From Gemmatimonadota bacterium (GTDB taxonomy: Bacteria; Gemmatimonadota; Gemmatimonadetes; Gemmatimonadales; Gemmatimonadaceae), in NCBI GenBank assembly GCA_003222065.1, contig QHUV01000092.1:1-7127 (forward strand): 7,127 nucleotides of DNA, written 5' to 3'. A program made the translations under genes and the position numbers. Shown here in pieces: positions 1 through 6,629 of the stretch. A model generated the notes under the pieces. The model had not been told where the DNA came from and searched no databases. It worked only from the letters and a program-made list of their open reading frames with translations. How positions within the stretch are numbered: position 1 is the stretch's first letter; each line of letters begins with the position of its first letter.

Positions 1-237
1 CTGTTTGTAGCTGCGATCGTAAACGAGCCGGCCGTGACGGATCACGATCATCCGATCGATATAACCGTACTTTCCGCCGGCTATCTCCGCGTTGATGCTA
101 TCGAGGACAGCCGCGTTGACGCCGACGCTCTGCGGCGTGGCTGTCGGCCATTGCCTCGTGGGCCAGTTCGCCTGCGATTGCGCCGACGGGGCGGCGATGA
201 CAAGCGTCGTGATGACCGCGGCGAATCGTGATCGCAC
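1..237 (-). CDS. Secreted serine hydrolase, beta-lactamase/PBP family (5' part only, runs off left edge)
   Basis: This is the N-terminal 79 residues of a minus-strand gene whose remainder lies beyond the left edge. I chose the GTG at 237-235 because GGAGG sits 4 bases upstream and a textbook signal peptide follows: basic start (VRSRF), hydrophobic core AAVITTLVIAA, then a small-residue region PSAQSQA with likely cleavage near residues 21-23. The mature start contains WPTATPQSVGV (residues 30-40), an amphipathic helix AAVLDSINAEI, and IDRMIVIRHGRLVYDRSY (residues 60-77). This pattern is typical of the N-terminal lobe of class C beta-lactamase-like serine hydrolases (Pfam Beta-lactamase family), which act on peptides, esters or cell-wall substrates outside the cytoplasm. 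The catalytic SxxK motif would lie further along, outside the window, so activity cannot be judged. It is divergent from icd. The family call is fairly firm; the substrate is unknown. Confidence 0.8.
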   Translation of the reverse strand, partial: MRSRFAAVITTLVIAAPSAQSQANWPTRQWPTATPQSVGVNAAVLDSINAEIAGGKYGYIDRMIVIRHGRLVYDRSYKQ

Positions 238-275
238 AGGTCCTCCGGGCGGACGTTGAGAGTGGAGCACTGACG

Positions 276-303
276 AACGTAAGACGGTCACGGTCGCTGT
301 CCA
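276..303 (-). promoter_or_regulatory. Weak candidate promoter for the serine hydrolase gene
   Basis: Read on the minus strand, TGGACA (303-298) matches five of six bases of a sigma-70 -35 box. After 16 bases comes TACGTT (281-276), a poor -10 box with three of six matches. Transcription starting just downstream would give a leader of about 30 bases containing the GGAGG ribosome-binding site. This is pattern matching only; no transcript evidence is visible. Confidence 0.25.
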
Positions 304-304
304 G

Positions 305-333
305 TTGCCGCCCCAATCGGCGCTCCCTAGCTT
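305..333 (+). promoter_or_regulatory. Candidate sigma-70-like promoter for icd
   Basis: TTGCCG (305-310) is followed by exactly 17 bases and then TAGCTT (328-333), which continues as TAGCTTAC. The -10 box is poor against TATAAT. However, the same spacing and nearly the same -10 string (TAACTTAC) occur upstream of yicC, which raises the chance that this is a promoter form used by this organism. The predicted start near 340 would leave a leader of about 30 bases before the icd ATG. No Shine-Dalgarno sequence is evident in that leader. Confidence 0.35.
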
Positions 334-369
334 ACTCGGCCCGTCTTCCAAGACTGCCCGTCCAACAGC

Positions 370-1617
370 ATGACCACCTACAAGTTCGCGAAGGTCCCGT
401 CCGGCGGTAATCGCATCGGATACGACGCGGGCGCGCTGCGCGTGCCCAACAATCCCATCATTCCATTCGTCGAGGGCGATGGAACGGGCGCCGACATCTG
501 GCGCGCTTCCGTGCGCGTCTTCGACGCCGCGATCCAGAAAGCCTACGGAGACGAGCGGCGCGTGCACTGGATGGAGGTGTACGCCGGCGAAAAGGCGTAC
601 ACCAATCATGGCGATTGGCTGCCGCAAGAGACCGTCGACGCCATGCAGGAGTTCCGCGTGTCGATCAAGGGTCCGCTCACCACACCCGTGGGCGGCGGCA
701 TTCGCTCCCTGAACGTCACGCTCCGCCAGGTGCTCGACCTCTATGCCTGCATCCGTCCGGTGCGCTACTTCGAGGGCGTCGGGAGTCCGATGCGCGAGCC
801 CAATAAGCTCAACATCGTCGTCTTCCGCGAGAACACGGAGGACGTCTACGCCGGCATCGAATGGAAAGCGGGCAGCCCCGAGGCGAAGAAGGTGCGCGAC
901 TTTCTCGTCTCCAGCTTCGACGTCGAGATTCGCGAGGGCTCCGCTCTCGGCATAAAGCCGATGTCGGAGTTCGGATCGAAGCGGCTCATCGAGATGGCCA
1001 TAAGGTACGCCCTCAAGCACTGCCTCCCTTCCGTGACGTTGATGCACAAAGGGAACATCATGAAGTTCACCGAGGGCGCCTTCCGAGACTGGGGCTATGA
1101 CGTCGCTCGCGCGAAGTTCGGCGAGAGCACCGTGAGCGAGGCCGATCTCGTGAAGGGAGGTGCGGCAGCGCGCGCCGACGCGGTGATCATAAAGGACCGC
1201 ATCGCCGACTCGATGTTTCAGCAGTTGCTGCTTCGTCCCGATGAGTACTCCGTAATCGCGACGCCAAACTTGAATGGCGACTACGTGTCCGATGCGGCCG
1301 CGGCACAGGTCGGCGGCCTCGGCATGGCGCCGGGTGGCAACGTCGGCGACGGGCTCGCGGTGTTCGAGGCGACGCACGGGACGGCACCAAAGTACGCGAA
1401 CAAGGACAAGATCAATCCGGGGAGCGTCATCCTCTCCGGCGTGATGATGTTCGAATACATGGGATGGACGGAAGCCGCCGAGCTTATCGTACGCGGAATA
1501 GAGAGCGCCATTCGCTCACGTCGGGTTACTTACGATCTCGCGCGACAGATGCCCGGTTCGACCGAAGTTTCGACGTCGGAGTTCGGCAATCAGGTAATCA
1601 AGGGGATGGGATCGTGA
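370..1617 (+). CDS. icd: NADP-dependent isocitrate dehydrogenase
   Basis: It oxidatively decarboxylates isocitrate to 2-oxoglutarate with NADP+ in the cytoplasmic TCA cycle. The protein is 415 residues; the E. coli enzyme has 416, and key positions align almost number for number. Substrate-site residues are S113, N115, R119, R129, R153 and Y160, within [15 protein letters not shown] and [15 protein letters not shown]. The second-subunit lysine is K227, within [13 protein letters not shown]. Metal ligands D280, D304 and D308 lie in IAD and NGDYVSDA. K341, Y342, Y388 and R392 correspond to the E. coli residues that bind the NADP 2'-phosphate (K344, Y345, Y391, R395), so NADP rather than NAD use is expected. 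S113 matches the AceK phosphorylation site of E. coli, but no AceK gene is visible here, so such control is not implied. The ATG at 370 has no clear Shine-Dalgarno sequence. The gene is divergent from the serine hydrolase and probably ends at its own terminator. Confidence 0.97.
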   Translation: MTTYKFAKVPSGGNRIGYDAGALRVPNNPIIPFVEGDGTGADIWRASVRVFDAAIQKAYGDERRVHWMEVYAGEKAYTNHGDWLPQETVDAMQEFRVSIKGPLTTPVGGGIRSLNVTLRQVLDLYACIRPVRYFEGVGSPMREPNKLNIVVFRENTEDVYAGIEWKAGSPEAKKVRDFLVSSFDVEIREGSALGIKPMSEFGSKRLIEMAIRYALKHCLPSVTLMHKGNIMKFTEGAFRDWGYDVARAKFGESTVSEADLVKGGAAARADAVIIKDRIADSMFQQLLLRPDEYSVIATPNLNGDYVSDAAAAQVGGLGMAPGGNVGDGLAVFEATHGTAPKYANKDKINPGSVILSGVMMFEYMGWTEAAELIVRGIESAIRSRRVTYDLARQMPGSTEVSTSEFGNQVIKGMGS

Positions 1618-1645
1618 GCCATCGCCGGCCGGCGCACTTTTTTTT
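1614..1645 (+). terminator. Probable intrinsic terminator overlapping the icd stop codon
   Basis: GTGAGCC (1614-1620) pairs with GGCGCAC (1631-1637) at six of seven positions, with one A-G mismatch, around a 10-base loop. Eight consecutive T residues (1638-1645) follow at once. An alternative inner hairpin can form from the palindrome CGCCGGCCGGCG (1623-1634). The stem contains the icd TGA (1615-1617). The T-run ends only 10 bases before the pepA ATG, so pepA would need read-through or a promoter inside icd. Stability was judged by eye only. Confidence 0.5.
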
Positions 1646-1655
1646 CCTCCCGTAA

Positions 1656-3131
1656 ATGACCCTCGCTCTCTCCGCGCGCGCCGCAGACTTCGGTGCGCTC
1701 GATACGCCATTGCTCGTCCTCGCGCTTCCGTCGGGCTCGAGCATCGACGGGGCGCTCGAGGTGCTGGATCGGCGGCTTGGCGGCGTCCTGCGCCGCACGC
1801 TCGAGCGTCGCGACTTTCGCGGCGCTCGTGATGAGACGCTGCACCTCTCGAGCACCGGCGCGGGCGTCGAGCGCATACTGCTCGTCGGCATCGGCAAGTC
1901 GGAGGATCGGGCGGCATCGCTGCGACGCGCCGGGGCCATCGCCGCTCGACAAACGTCGAAGCTCGGCGTCCGTCGTTTGACCTTCTTCGCAGGCGCGCTC
2001 TCCGAGACGGAAGCGGAGGCGGTGACGGTTGGATTGATTGCAGGATCGTGGGACTTTAAAGAGCTCAAAACTCCACCGCCCGCGGAAGACCAGCGAGATC
2101 CGCTCGAGGAAGCAGTCATCCTTACCACGACGCCGGCCGCCGAGCGAGGGGTGGCGACGGGAAGGGCGATTGGCGAAGGGCACTCGTTGGCGCGGCGACT
2201 CGGCATGCTCCCCGGCAATGTGTGCACGCCGGACTATCTCGCCGACACGGCGCGGGAGATTGGCCAGCGATATGGCATGACAGTCACCGTGCTTGGCCGC
2301 GCCGAAATGGAGCGCGAGCGAATGGGCTCGTTCCTCTGCGTTGCCCAGGGCACGCCGCAGGATCCCAAGCTCATCGTGCTCGAGCACCGGAAGGGGCCAG
2401 CCAACGCCAAGCCAATCGGTCTCGTTGGCAAGGGACTTTGTTTCGACTCTGGGGGTATATCGATCAAACCAGCCCAGGGCATGGAATGGATGAAGTTCGA
2501 CATGTGCGGGGGCGCGGGTGTGCTCGGCGCGATGGAAACGATCGGCCGGCTCAATCTTCCCGTGAACGTCGTTGGTCTCGTCGGTGCGACGACGAACATG
2601 CCGTCGGGAACCGCCGTGAAGCCGGGCGACGTCGTGCAGGCGAGTAACGGCAAGTACGTCGAGATCATCAACACGGACGCCGAGGGACGTCTCGTCCTTG
2701 CCGACGTCCTCGTCTACGCCGCGCGCTTCAAGCCCGCGGCGGTCATTGACGCGGCAACGCTCACCGGCGCATGCGTCATCGCGTTAGGCCATACGGCGAC
2801 GGGCGTCATGGGCAATGACGACGAGCTCGTGCAGGAGGTGCTCGACGCGGCCAAGCGCGCCGGCGAGCCAGGGTGGCCGCTGCCCCTTTGGGATGATTAC
2901 AAAGAGCTCATCAAGTCAGATGTCGCTGATGTAAAGAACTCGGGTGGGCGTCCCGCCGGCACGATCACGGCAGCGCTCTTTCTCAAGGAGTTCGCCGACG
3001 GGTATCCGTGGGTGCATCTCGATATCGCCGGCACGGCGTATACGGAGTCTGACCTGGGCACGGTTCCGCGCGGTCCAACGGGCGTTCCCGTAGGCACGTT
3101 CGTCGAATTCGTGCGAGGACGGACGCGCTGA
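1656..3131 (+). CDS. pepA: Leucyl aminopeptidase, M17 family (PepA)
   Basis: This is a two-metal cytoplasmic aminopeptidase that removes N-terminal residues, often Leu, from peptides. Its 491 residues compare with about 503 in E. coli PepA. Residues 1-160 form the variable N-terminal macro-like domain (ERILLVGIGK at 72-81). The catalytic domain follows, with GLVGKGLCFDSGG (255-267) and the family signature NTDAEGRL (339-346). Predicted metal ligands are K259, D264, D282, D341 and E343; the catalytic pair is K271 and R345. All are offset by 11 from E. coli K270, D275, D293, D352, E354, K282 and R356, so the enzyme should be active. The C-terminus has the usual WVHLDIAGTAY segment. An in-frame TAA immediately precedes the ATG at 1656, so no upstream extension is possible. 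No Shine-Dalgarno sequence is present; CCTCC lies in that place instead. Some E. coli-type PepA proteins also bind DNA, but nothing here shows that role. Confidence 0.96.
   Translation: MTLALSARAADFGALDTPLLVLALPSGSSIDGALEVLDRRLGGVLRRTLERRDFRGARDETLHLSSTGAGVERILLVGIGKSEDRAASLRRAGAIAARQTSKLGVRRLTFFAGALSETEAEAVTVGLIAGSWDFKELKTPPPAEDQRDPLEEAVILTTTPAAERGVATGRAIGEGHSLARRLGMLPGNVCTPDYLADTAREIGQRYGMTVTVLGRAEMERERMGSFLCVAQGTPQDPKLIVLEHRKGPANAKPIGLVGKGLCFDSGGISIKPAQGMEWMKFDMCGGAGVLGAMETIGRLNLPVNVVGLVGATTNMPSGTAVKPGDVVQASNGKYVEIINTDAEGRLVLADVLVYAARFKPAAVIDAATLTGACVIALGHTATGVMGNDDELVQEVLDAAKRAGEPGWPLPLWDDYKELIKSDVADVKNSGGRPAGTITAALFLKEFADGYPWVHLDIAGTAYTESDLGTVPRGPTGVPVGTFVEFVRGRTR
2782..2789 (+). other. 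CGTTAGGC motif, copy 1 (inside pepA)
   Basis: Copy of the overrepresented 8-mer. Here it is read as GCG TTA GGC (Ala-Leu-Gly) and uses the TTA leucine codon, which is rare in this window. See the motif finding for all six sites. Confidence 0.5.
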
Positions 3132-3169
3132 TCATCGAGAGAAGGCGGCGCGCGGGACGGCTCGTCTCG

Positions 3170-5059
3170 ATGGTCGGCCTCGGCCTGCTGGTCGGGGCCG
3201 TTTTGCAGCGAACGGCCGGTGCCCAGGCCGACACGTCGCGCGCCAGGCGGGACACCTCTCGCGTTAGGCGCGACAGCGCCGGGATCAAGGTGCCGGGGCG
3301 ACCGACGGCGGACTCGGTGTTGCGCGATACGCTCGCCAAGCGCGACTCACTGCATCCGAAGCCGGCGGTGCCGAAGGACACCATCAAAGCACCCTACACG
3401 CGCGCGCCGATGCCGGTGCCGCTCGAGATTGGACAAACCCTCATCTACGAGCGAGCGGCGTTGTTCGCGACTGGCGCCGTAACGCTCCAGGATCTGCTCG
3501 ATCGCCTGCCGGGAGTCACTGGGCTGCGATCGGGGTGGATTGCGTCACCGATGGTGTCGTCGTTTCAAGGCGACGTTCGCCGCGTGCGTGTTTTCTTCGA
3601 CGGTGTCGAGTACGACGAGATCGATCCACGCACGGGCGGAATTCTCGATCTGACGCAGGTAGGGCTCTGGACGTTCGAGGAACTGCGAATCGAGCGCGGC
3701 GCGACGGAAGTCCGCGTCTATACGCGGACGTGGAGAATAGACCGCACGACGCCCTACACCCGCACGGACATCAGCACCGGCGATCAGCAGACGAACTTGT
3801 ACCGAGGCTTCTTCGGTAAACGCTTCGGGGGCGGGGAAGGCGTGCAGCTCGCCGCGCAGCAGTACGGGACGACGCCGCCGCTCCGTGGAAGCCCGAGCAG
3901 CGATCAGCTCGCACTGCTCGGCCGGATCGGCTGGGCCCGCGGCCGCTTCAGCATCGACGCCTTCGCGCTGCGTACGAATCGCAACCGCGGCACCGTGTTT
4001 CCGCAGGCGATCCGCGGAGTGACGATCCTCGATTCAGTGCCAGCGCTGCAATCGTCACGGACGGATGCGTACGTGCGCGCCGGCTACGGCGATCCCGAGC
4101 GCGGTCCGTGGCTCCAGGCGATCGCCAGCTCGTTAGGCTACGCGATCACGCATCAGTCGAGCGGCATCTTTGGGACGACGACGAGCGATACGAGCAAGCA
4201 TGACACGACGGCCTTCCGAGCGCAGTACATCGTTACGGGTGGCGTTACCGCGGGGCCGCTGCGCATCGAAGCCGCGGAACGCCTGCGGATCGGCGACAAT
4301 CAGCGCCTGGCGACGCCGTCGGGACGCGTGGAGTTCGTTACCGGTCCGCTTGCGGTATCGGCCTTTGGCGAGGGGCGTGGTCCAGACTCCCTGGCACGCG
4401 CCGAGGTCACGGGCCGCCTAACGCCGCTCCCCTTCGTGAGCTTTCTCGCCGCCGCCGGAACGAGCACGGACCATGACACACTGGCTTCGGGCAGCACCGT
4501 CAACTTTCTTCGCGGCGAGGCGGCGATTCGCGTCCTCGGACTCTGGCTCGGCGGCGGCGTGTTGCGCCGTGATAGCACGCTGCTCGTGCCACCGCGCGTA
4601 TTCACCACGAAATTTGTCGCCGTCGAATCTCCGGCGGCGACGGGATTTCTCGCCACGGTTCGTGGAACGCTGTATCAGGCGCTCAAGGCTGACATCTCGG
4701 CGATACGCTGGAACGACTCGACCGGCTTCTATCGGCCCCGTTATCAGACACGCAGCGAAGTGTATCTATCGACGAACTGGCTGAGCCGATTCCCGAGTGG
4801 AAACTTCGGCGTCTTGATGTCGCTCAGCCACGAGTACAGATCGTCGACCAAATTTCCTGTTGGAGACGCATCGTCCTTCTCCGCCGCGTCGGTCCCTGAT
4901 TCACGGCTTTATAACTTCCATCTCGAAATACGGATCGTGAGCGCGGTGTTGTCCTATCAGTTCCGGAACATCCAGGGTGTGCCTTACGAGCTCGTGCCTG
5001 GCTACCTGATGCCGCGACTGAACCAGTTCTACGGCGTGCGCTGGGAGTTCTGGAATTGA
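3170..5059 (+). CDS. Outer-membrane protein with TonB-receptor plug domain and beta-barrel
   Basis: The protein is 629 residues from the ATG at 3170. Residues 1-20 form a signal-peptide core ending AGAQA, with cleavage before D21. A low-complexity linker rich in Arg, Asp, Ser, Thr and Pro covers about 21-83. A TonB-dependent-receptor plug-like domain spans about 85-185: VTLQDLLDRLPGVTGL (104-119), VRVFFDGVEYDEID (139-152) and FEELRIERGATEVRVYTR (169-186). The rest is alternating polar and aromatic strands fitting a beta-barrel, and the chain ends YGVRWEFWN, an aromatic terminus typical of BAM-assembled outer-membrane proteins. I see no clear TonB box and no carboxypeptidase-regulatory-like N-terminal domain. 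The roughly 445-residue barrel is short for a 22-strand transporter. The substrate is unknown. The ATG is questionable: it lacks a Shine-Dalgarno sequence and a basic n-region, and an in-frame CTG at 3128 would supply both. The gene lies between pepA and yicC without an obvious functional link. Confidence 0.8.
   Translation: MVGLGLLVGAVLQRTAGAQADTSRARRDTSRVRRDSAGIKVPGRPTADSVLRDTLAKRDSLHPKPAVPKDTIKAPYTRAPMPVPLEIGQTLIYERAALFATGAVTLQDLLDRLPGVTGLRSGWIASPMVSSFQGDVRRVRVFFDGVEYDEIDPRTGGILDLTQVGLWTFEELRIERGATEVRVYTRTWRIDRTTPYTRTDISTGDQQTNLYRGFFGKRFGGGEGVQLAAQQYGTTPPLRGSPSSDQLALLGRIGWARGRFSIDAFALRTNRNRGTVFPQAIRGVTILDSVPALQSSRTDAYVRAGYGDPERGPWLQAIASSLGYAITHQSSGIFGTTTSDTSKHDTTAFRAQYIVTGGVTAGPLRIEAAERLRIGDNQRLATPSGRVEFVTGPLAVSAFGEGRGPDSLARAEVTGRLTPLPFVSFLAAAGTSTDHDTLASGSTVNFLRGEAAIRVLGLWLGGGVLRRDSTLLVPPRVFTTKFVAVESPAATGFLATVRGTLYQALKADISAIRWNDSTGFYRPRYQTRSEVYLSTNWLSRFPSGNFGVLMSLSHEYRSSTKFPVGDASSFSAASVPDSRLYNFHLEIRIVSAVLSYQFRNIQGVPYELVPGYLMPRLNQFYGVRWEFWN
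3230..3271 (+). repeat. Two-copy 21-bp in-frame tandem repeat encoding DTSR(A/V)RR
   Basis: Copies at 3230-3250 and 3251-3271 match at 16 of 21 positions and encode DTSRARR and DTSRVRR; a partial third unit (DS) follows. They form the basic start of the mature outer-membrane protein, directly after the signal peptide. The second copy contains GTTAGGC where the first has GCCAGGC. The role is unknown; a periplasmic linker is likely. Confidence 0.6.
3262..3269 (+). other. CGTTAGGC motif, copy 2 (inside the outer-membrane protein gene)
   Basis: Here the 8-mer is read as CGC GTT AGG CGC (Arg-Val-Arg-Arg), a different frame from copy 1. It lies in the second unit of the 21-bp tandem repeat. Confidence 0.5.
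4131..4138 (+). other. CGTTAGGC motif, copy 3 (inside the outer-membrane protein gene)
   Basis: Read as TCG TTA GGC (Ser-Leu-Gly), again with a TTA leucine codon. The preceding bases give GCTCGTTAGGC, an 11-base string shared with the reverse-strand copy at 6857-6864. Confidence 0.5.
4416..4423 (-). other. CGTTAGGC motif, copy 4 (reverse orientation, inside the outer-membrane protein gene)
   Basis: The plus strand reads GCCTAACG, in frame CGC CTA ACG (Arg-Leu-Thr). This is the opposite orientation to copies 1-3, so neither the codons nor the peptide are shared. Confidence 0.5.
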
Positions 5060-5084
5060 CAAGGTTGTTGTCAGTGCATAACTT
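5056..5084 (+). promoter_or_regulatory. Probable promoter of the yicC-gmk-rpoZ-coaBC cluster, overlapping the upstream stop codon
   Basis: TTGACA (5056-5061) is a perfect -35 hexamer and overlaps the TGA (5057-5059) of the outer-membrane protein gene. After 17 bases comes TAACTT (5079-5084), extended to TAACTTAC, close to the TAGCTTAC in front of icd. The expected start near 5091 is about 6 bases before the yicC ATG, which would give a leaderless or nearly leaderless message. The lack of any Shine-Dalgarno sequence before yicC fits this. The -10 box is only a partial match to the E. coli consensus. Confidence 0.5.
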
Positions 5085-5096
5085 ACGCGCTTGTCG

Positions 5097-5969
5097 ATGA
5101 TACGGAGCATGACCGGGTTCGGGGCCGCGGAGGGCGAGGTCGGCGGTACTCTGGTCGCCGTCGAAGTGCGGTCCGTCAACCACCGTTTCTTCAATCCTTC
5201 GATCAAGCTTCCGTCCGAGTTTGCGCGATGGGAAGGCGAGGTTCGTGAGGCACTCCGGCGTGGAGTGAGTCGTGGTCATGTGACGCTCGTGGCGCGCATC
5301 TCGAGAGACGGTCAATCGGAAGGGCGCATCGACGAGGCACGTTTTGCGGCGTACGTCGAGCAACTGCGGTCACTGCAGGAGCGCTATCATCTCGAGCCGA
5401 CGCTCGATGTAGGCACGATACTTCGACTGCCGGACGTTCTCGCGTCGCGCGAGGACGGCGTGGAGGGAACAGCTCCAGAGTTGGTGGACATCGTGTCGCG
5501 CGCGCTGGCAGCGCTGGACGCGATGCGGCAGGCCGAAGGTGTTCGATTGGCGGCCTACGTCGAGGAGCATGTTGATCTGATTGCCCAGGCCGTCGATCGA
5601 ATCGCGGCGCGGGCGCCGCAGCGCTTGATCGAGCAGCGCGATCGCCTACGCCAAGCGGTACAGGAGTTGGCCGGCGGCATCAGCATCGATGATCAGCGAT
5701 TAGCGCAGGAGATTGCCCTGCTTGCGGATCGGTTGGATGTGAGTGAGGAGGTGTCTCGGTTCGGCGCGCACCTCGAGGCGTTTCGTGACGCTCTGCGAGG
5801 CAAGGCCGCCGACGGTGTCGGGAAGCGACTGGGGTTTCTGCTGCAGGAGCTGTTGCGAGAGGCGAATACGACCGGAAGCAAAGCCAACGACGCGGCGATC
5901 CTGCAAGACGTGCTCGCCATCAAGGAGGAGCTGGAACGGATTCGGGAACAGGTGGAGAACCTGGAGTGA
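5097..5969 (+). CDS. yicC: YicC/YloC family endoribonuclease-like protein
   Basis: The protein has 290 residues, close to the family length of about 287-293. The N-terminal block MIRSMTGFG (1-9) and EVRSVNHRFFNPSIKLP (23-39) and the C-terminal block GKRLGFLLQELLREANTTGS (242-261) are hallmarks of the family. The chain ends in a helical IREQVENLE. YicC of E. coli takes part in small-RNA decay and B. subtilis YloC is reported as an endoribonuclease; an RNA-degrading role here is by family only. I chose the ATG at 5097 because it reproduces the family start MIRSMT. A TTG at 5091, two codons upstream, is a possible alternative. Neither has a Shine-Dalgarno sequence, and a promoter ending at 5084 suggests a leaderless transcript. 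The stop overlaps the gmk start by 4 bases, implying translational coupling in the conserved yicC-gmk-rpoZ-coaBC order. Confidence 0.93.
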   Translation: MIRSMTGFGAAEGEVGGTLVAVEVRSVNHRFFNPSIKLPSEFARWEGEVREALRRGVSRGHVTLVARISRDGQSEGRIDEARFAAYVEQLRSLQERYHLEPTLDVGTILRLPDVLASREDGVEGTAPELVDIVSRALAALDAMRQAEGVRLAAYVEEHVDLIAQAVDRIAARAPQRLIEQRDRLRQAVQELAGGISIDDQRLAQEIALLADRLDVSEEVSRFGAHLEAFRDALRGKAADGVGKRLGFLLQELLREANTTGSKANDAAILQDVLAIKEELERIREQVENLE

Positions 5970-6598
5970 ACCCGTTCCCGATCATCCTTTCGTCGCCGTC
6001 AGGGGGCGGAAAGACAACGATCGCTCGAGAGCTCCTCCTCCGCCGTACGGACCTTGGATACTCGGTTTCGTGTACCACCCGGGCGCCACGGGTCGGCGAA
6101 GTGGAGGGAAAGGATTATTATTTTCTGTCGCGGGGCGACTTCGAGCGGCGGCGGGCGGCCGGCGACTTCGCCGAGTCGGCGGAAGTGCACGGCAACATGT
6201 ACGGCACGCTGCGGTCGGAGATCGGACGGGTGTTGGGCGCGGGGAAGCACGTGGTGATGGACATCGACGTGCAGGGCGCGCAGCAGTTCACGCGCGCCTT
6301 TCCCAAGTCCGTGACAATTTTCGTCCTTCCACCGTCCGCGGACGTGCTCTTGGAGCGATTGCGGCAGCGTCGCACGGAGTCGAAGGAGCAGCTTGCGCTA
6401 CGATTGCACGCTGCGTTGCAAGAGCTACAAGCAGTAGATCTTTACCAGTATGTCGTCGTCAATGATGATTTGGCGAAAGCGGTGCACCGGGTGTCGGCCA
6501 TCATTGATGCCGAGGTCGTAAGTCGCGAGCGAGTGGCGGGACTGCGACAGCAGGTCTCCGCGCTCGTCGAGCGATTGGAAGTCGAGATTCATAGTTGA
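5966..6598 (+). CDS. gmk: Guanylate kinase
   Basis: It phosphorylates GMP (and dGMP) to GDP with ATP in the cytoplasm, feeding GTP and (p)ppGpp pools. The product has 210 residues, a normal length. The Walker A loop is SSPSGGGKTT (9-18) with K16. The GMP-binding segment includes S35, R39, R42, Y51, E70 and Y79 in VSCTTRAPRVGE, KDYYF and NMYGT. D99 and D101 lie in MDIDVQGA, the lid arginines in RLRQRRTES (131-139), and VVNDDL (164-169) precedes the C-terminal helices. The start is GTG at 5966, overlapping the yicC TGA (5967-5969) as GTGA; CTGGAG and GGAGAA just upstream can serve as ribosome-binding sequence. The Walker loop has GGG where E. coli has GSG, a tolerated change. A 31-base gap separates it from rpoZ. 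Confidence 0.96.
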   Translation: MNPFPIILSSPSGGGKTTIARELLLRRTDLGYSVSCTTRAPRVGEVEGKDYYFLSRGDFERRRAAGDFAESAEVHGNMYGTLRSEIGRVLGAGKHVVMDIDVQGAQQFTRAFPKSVTIFVLPPSADVLLERLRQRRTESKEQLALRLHAALQELQAVDLYQYVVVNDDLAKAVHRVSAIIDAEVVSRERVAGLRQQVSALVERLEVEIHS

Positions 6599-6629
6599 GC
6601 ATTTTTTCATCATTCAGCGAGAACATCCA

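Noticed and set aside
34..231. Plus-strand ORF near the left edge
   Set aside because: The opposite strand carries a convincing signal peptide and serine-hydrolase N-terminus; the plus-strand peptide ends in an Arg-rich low-complexity tail.
706..708. S113 of Icd as evidence for AceK-type phosphorylation control
   Set aside because: The serine is a conserved substrate-binding residue across the family; no aceK or glyoxylate-shunt genes are in view.
1590..2387. Long minus-strand ORF of 265 codons antisense to the pepA 5' half and icd end
   Set aside because: It lies wholly opposite well-conserved pepA codons, is rich in Arg and Ala as expected for a GC-rich shadow frame, and resembles no family I know.
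4824..5363. Minus-strand ORF of 179 codons across the outer-membrane gene end and yicC start
   Set aside because: It is antisense to two genes with clear homology; the product is low-complexity and has no recognisable domain.
6599..6629. T6 run between gmk and rpoZ as a terminator
   Set aside because: No stem precedes the T-run, and the genes belong to a conserved cluster.
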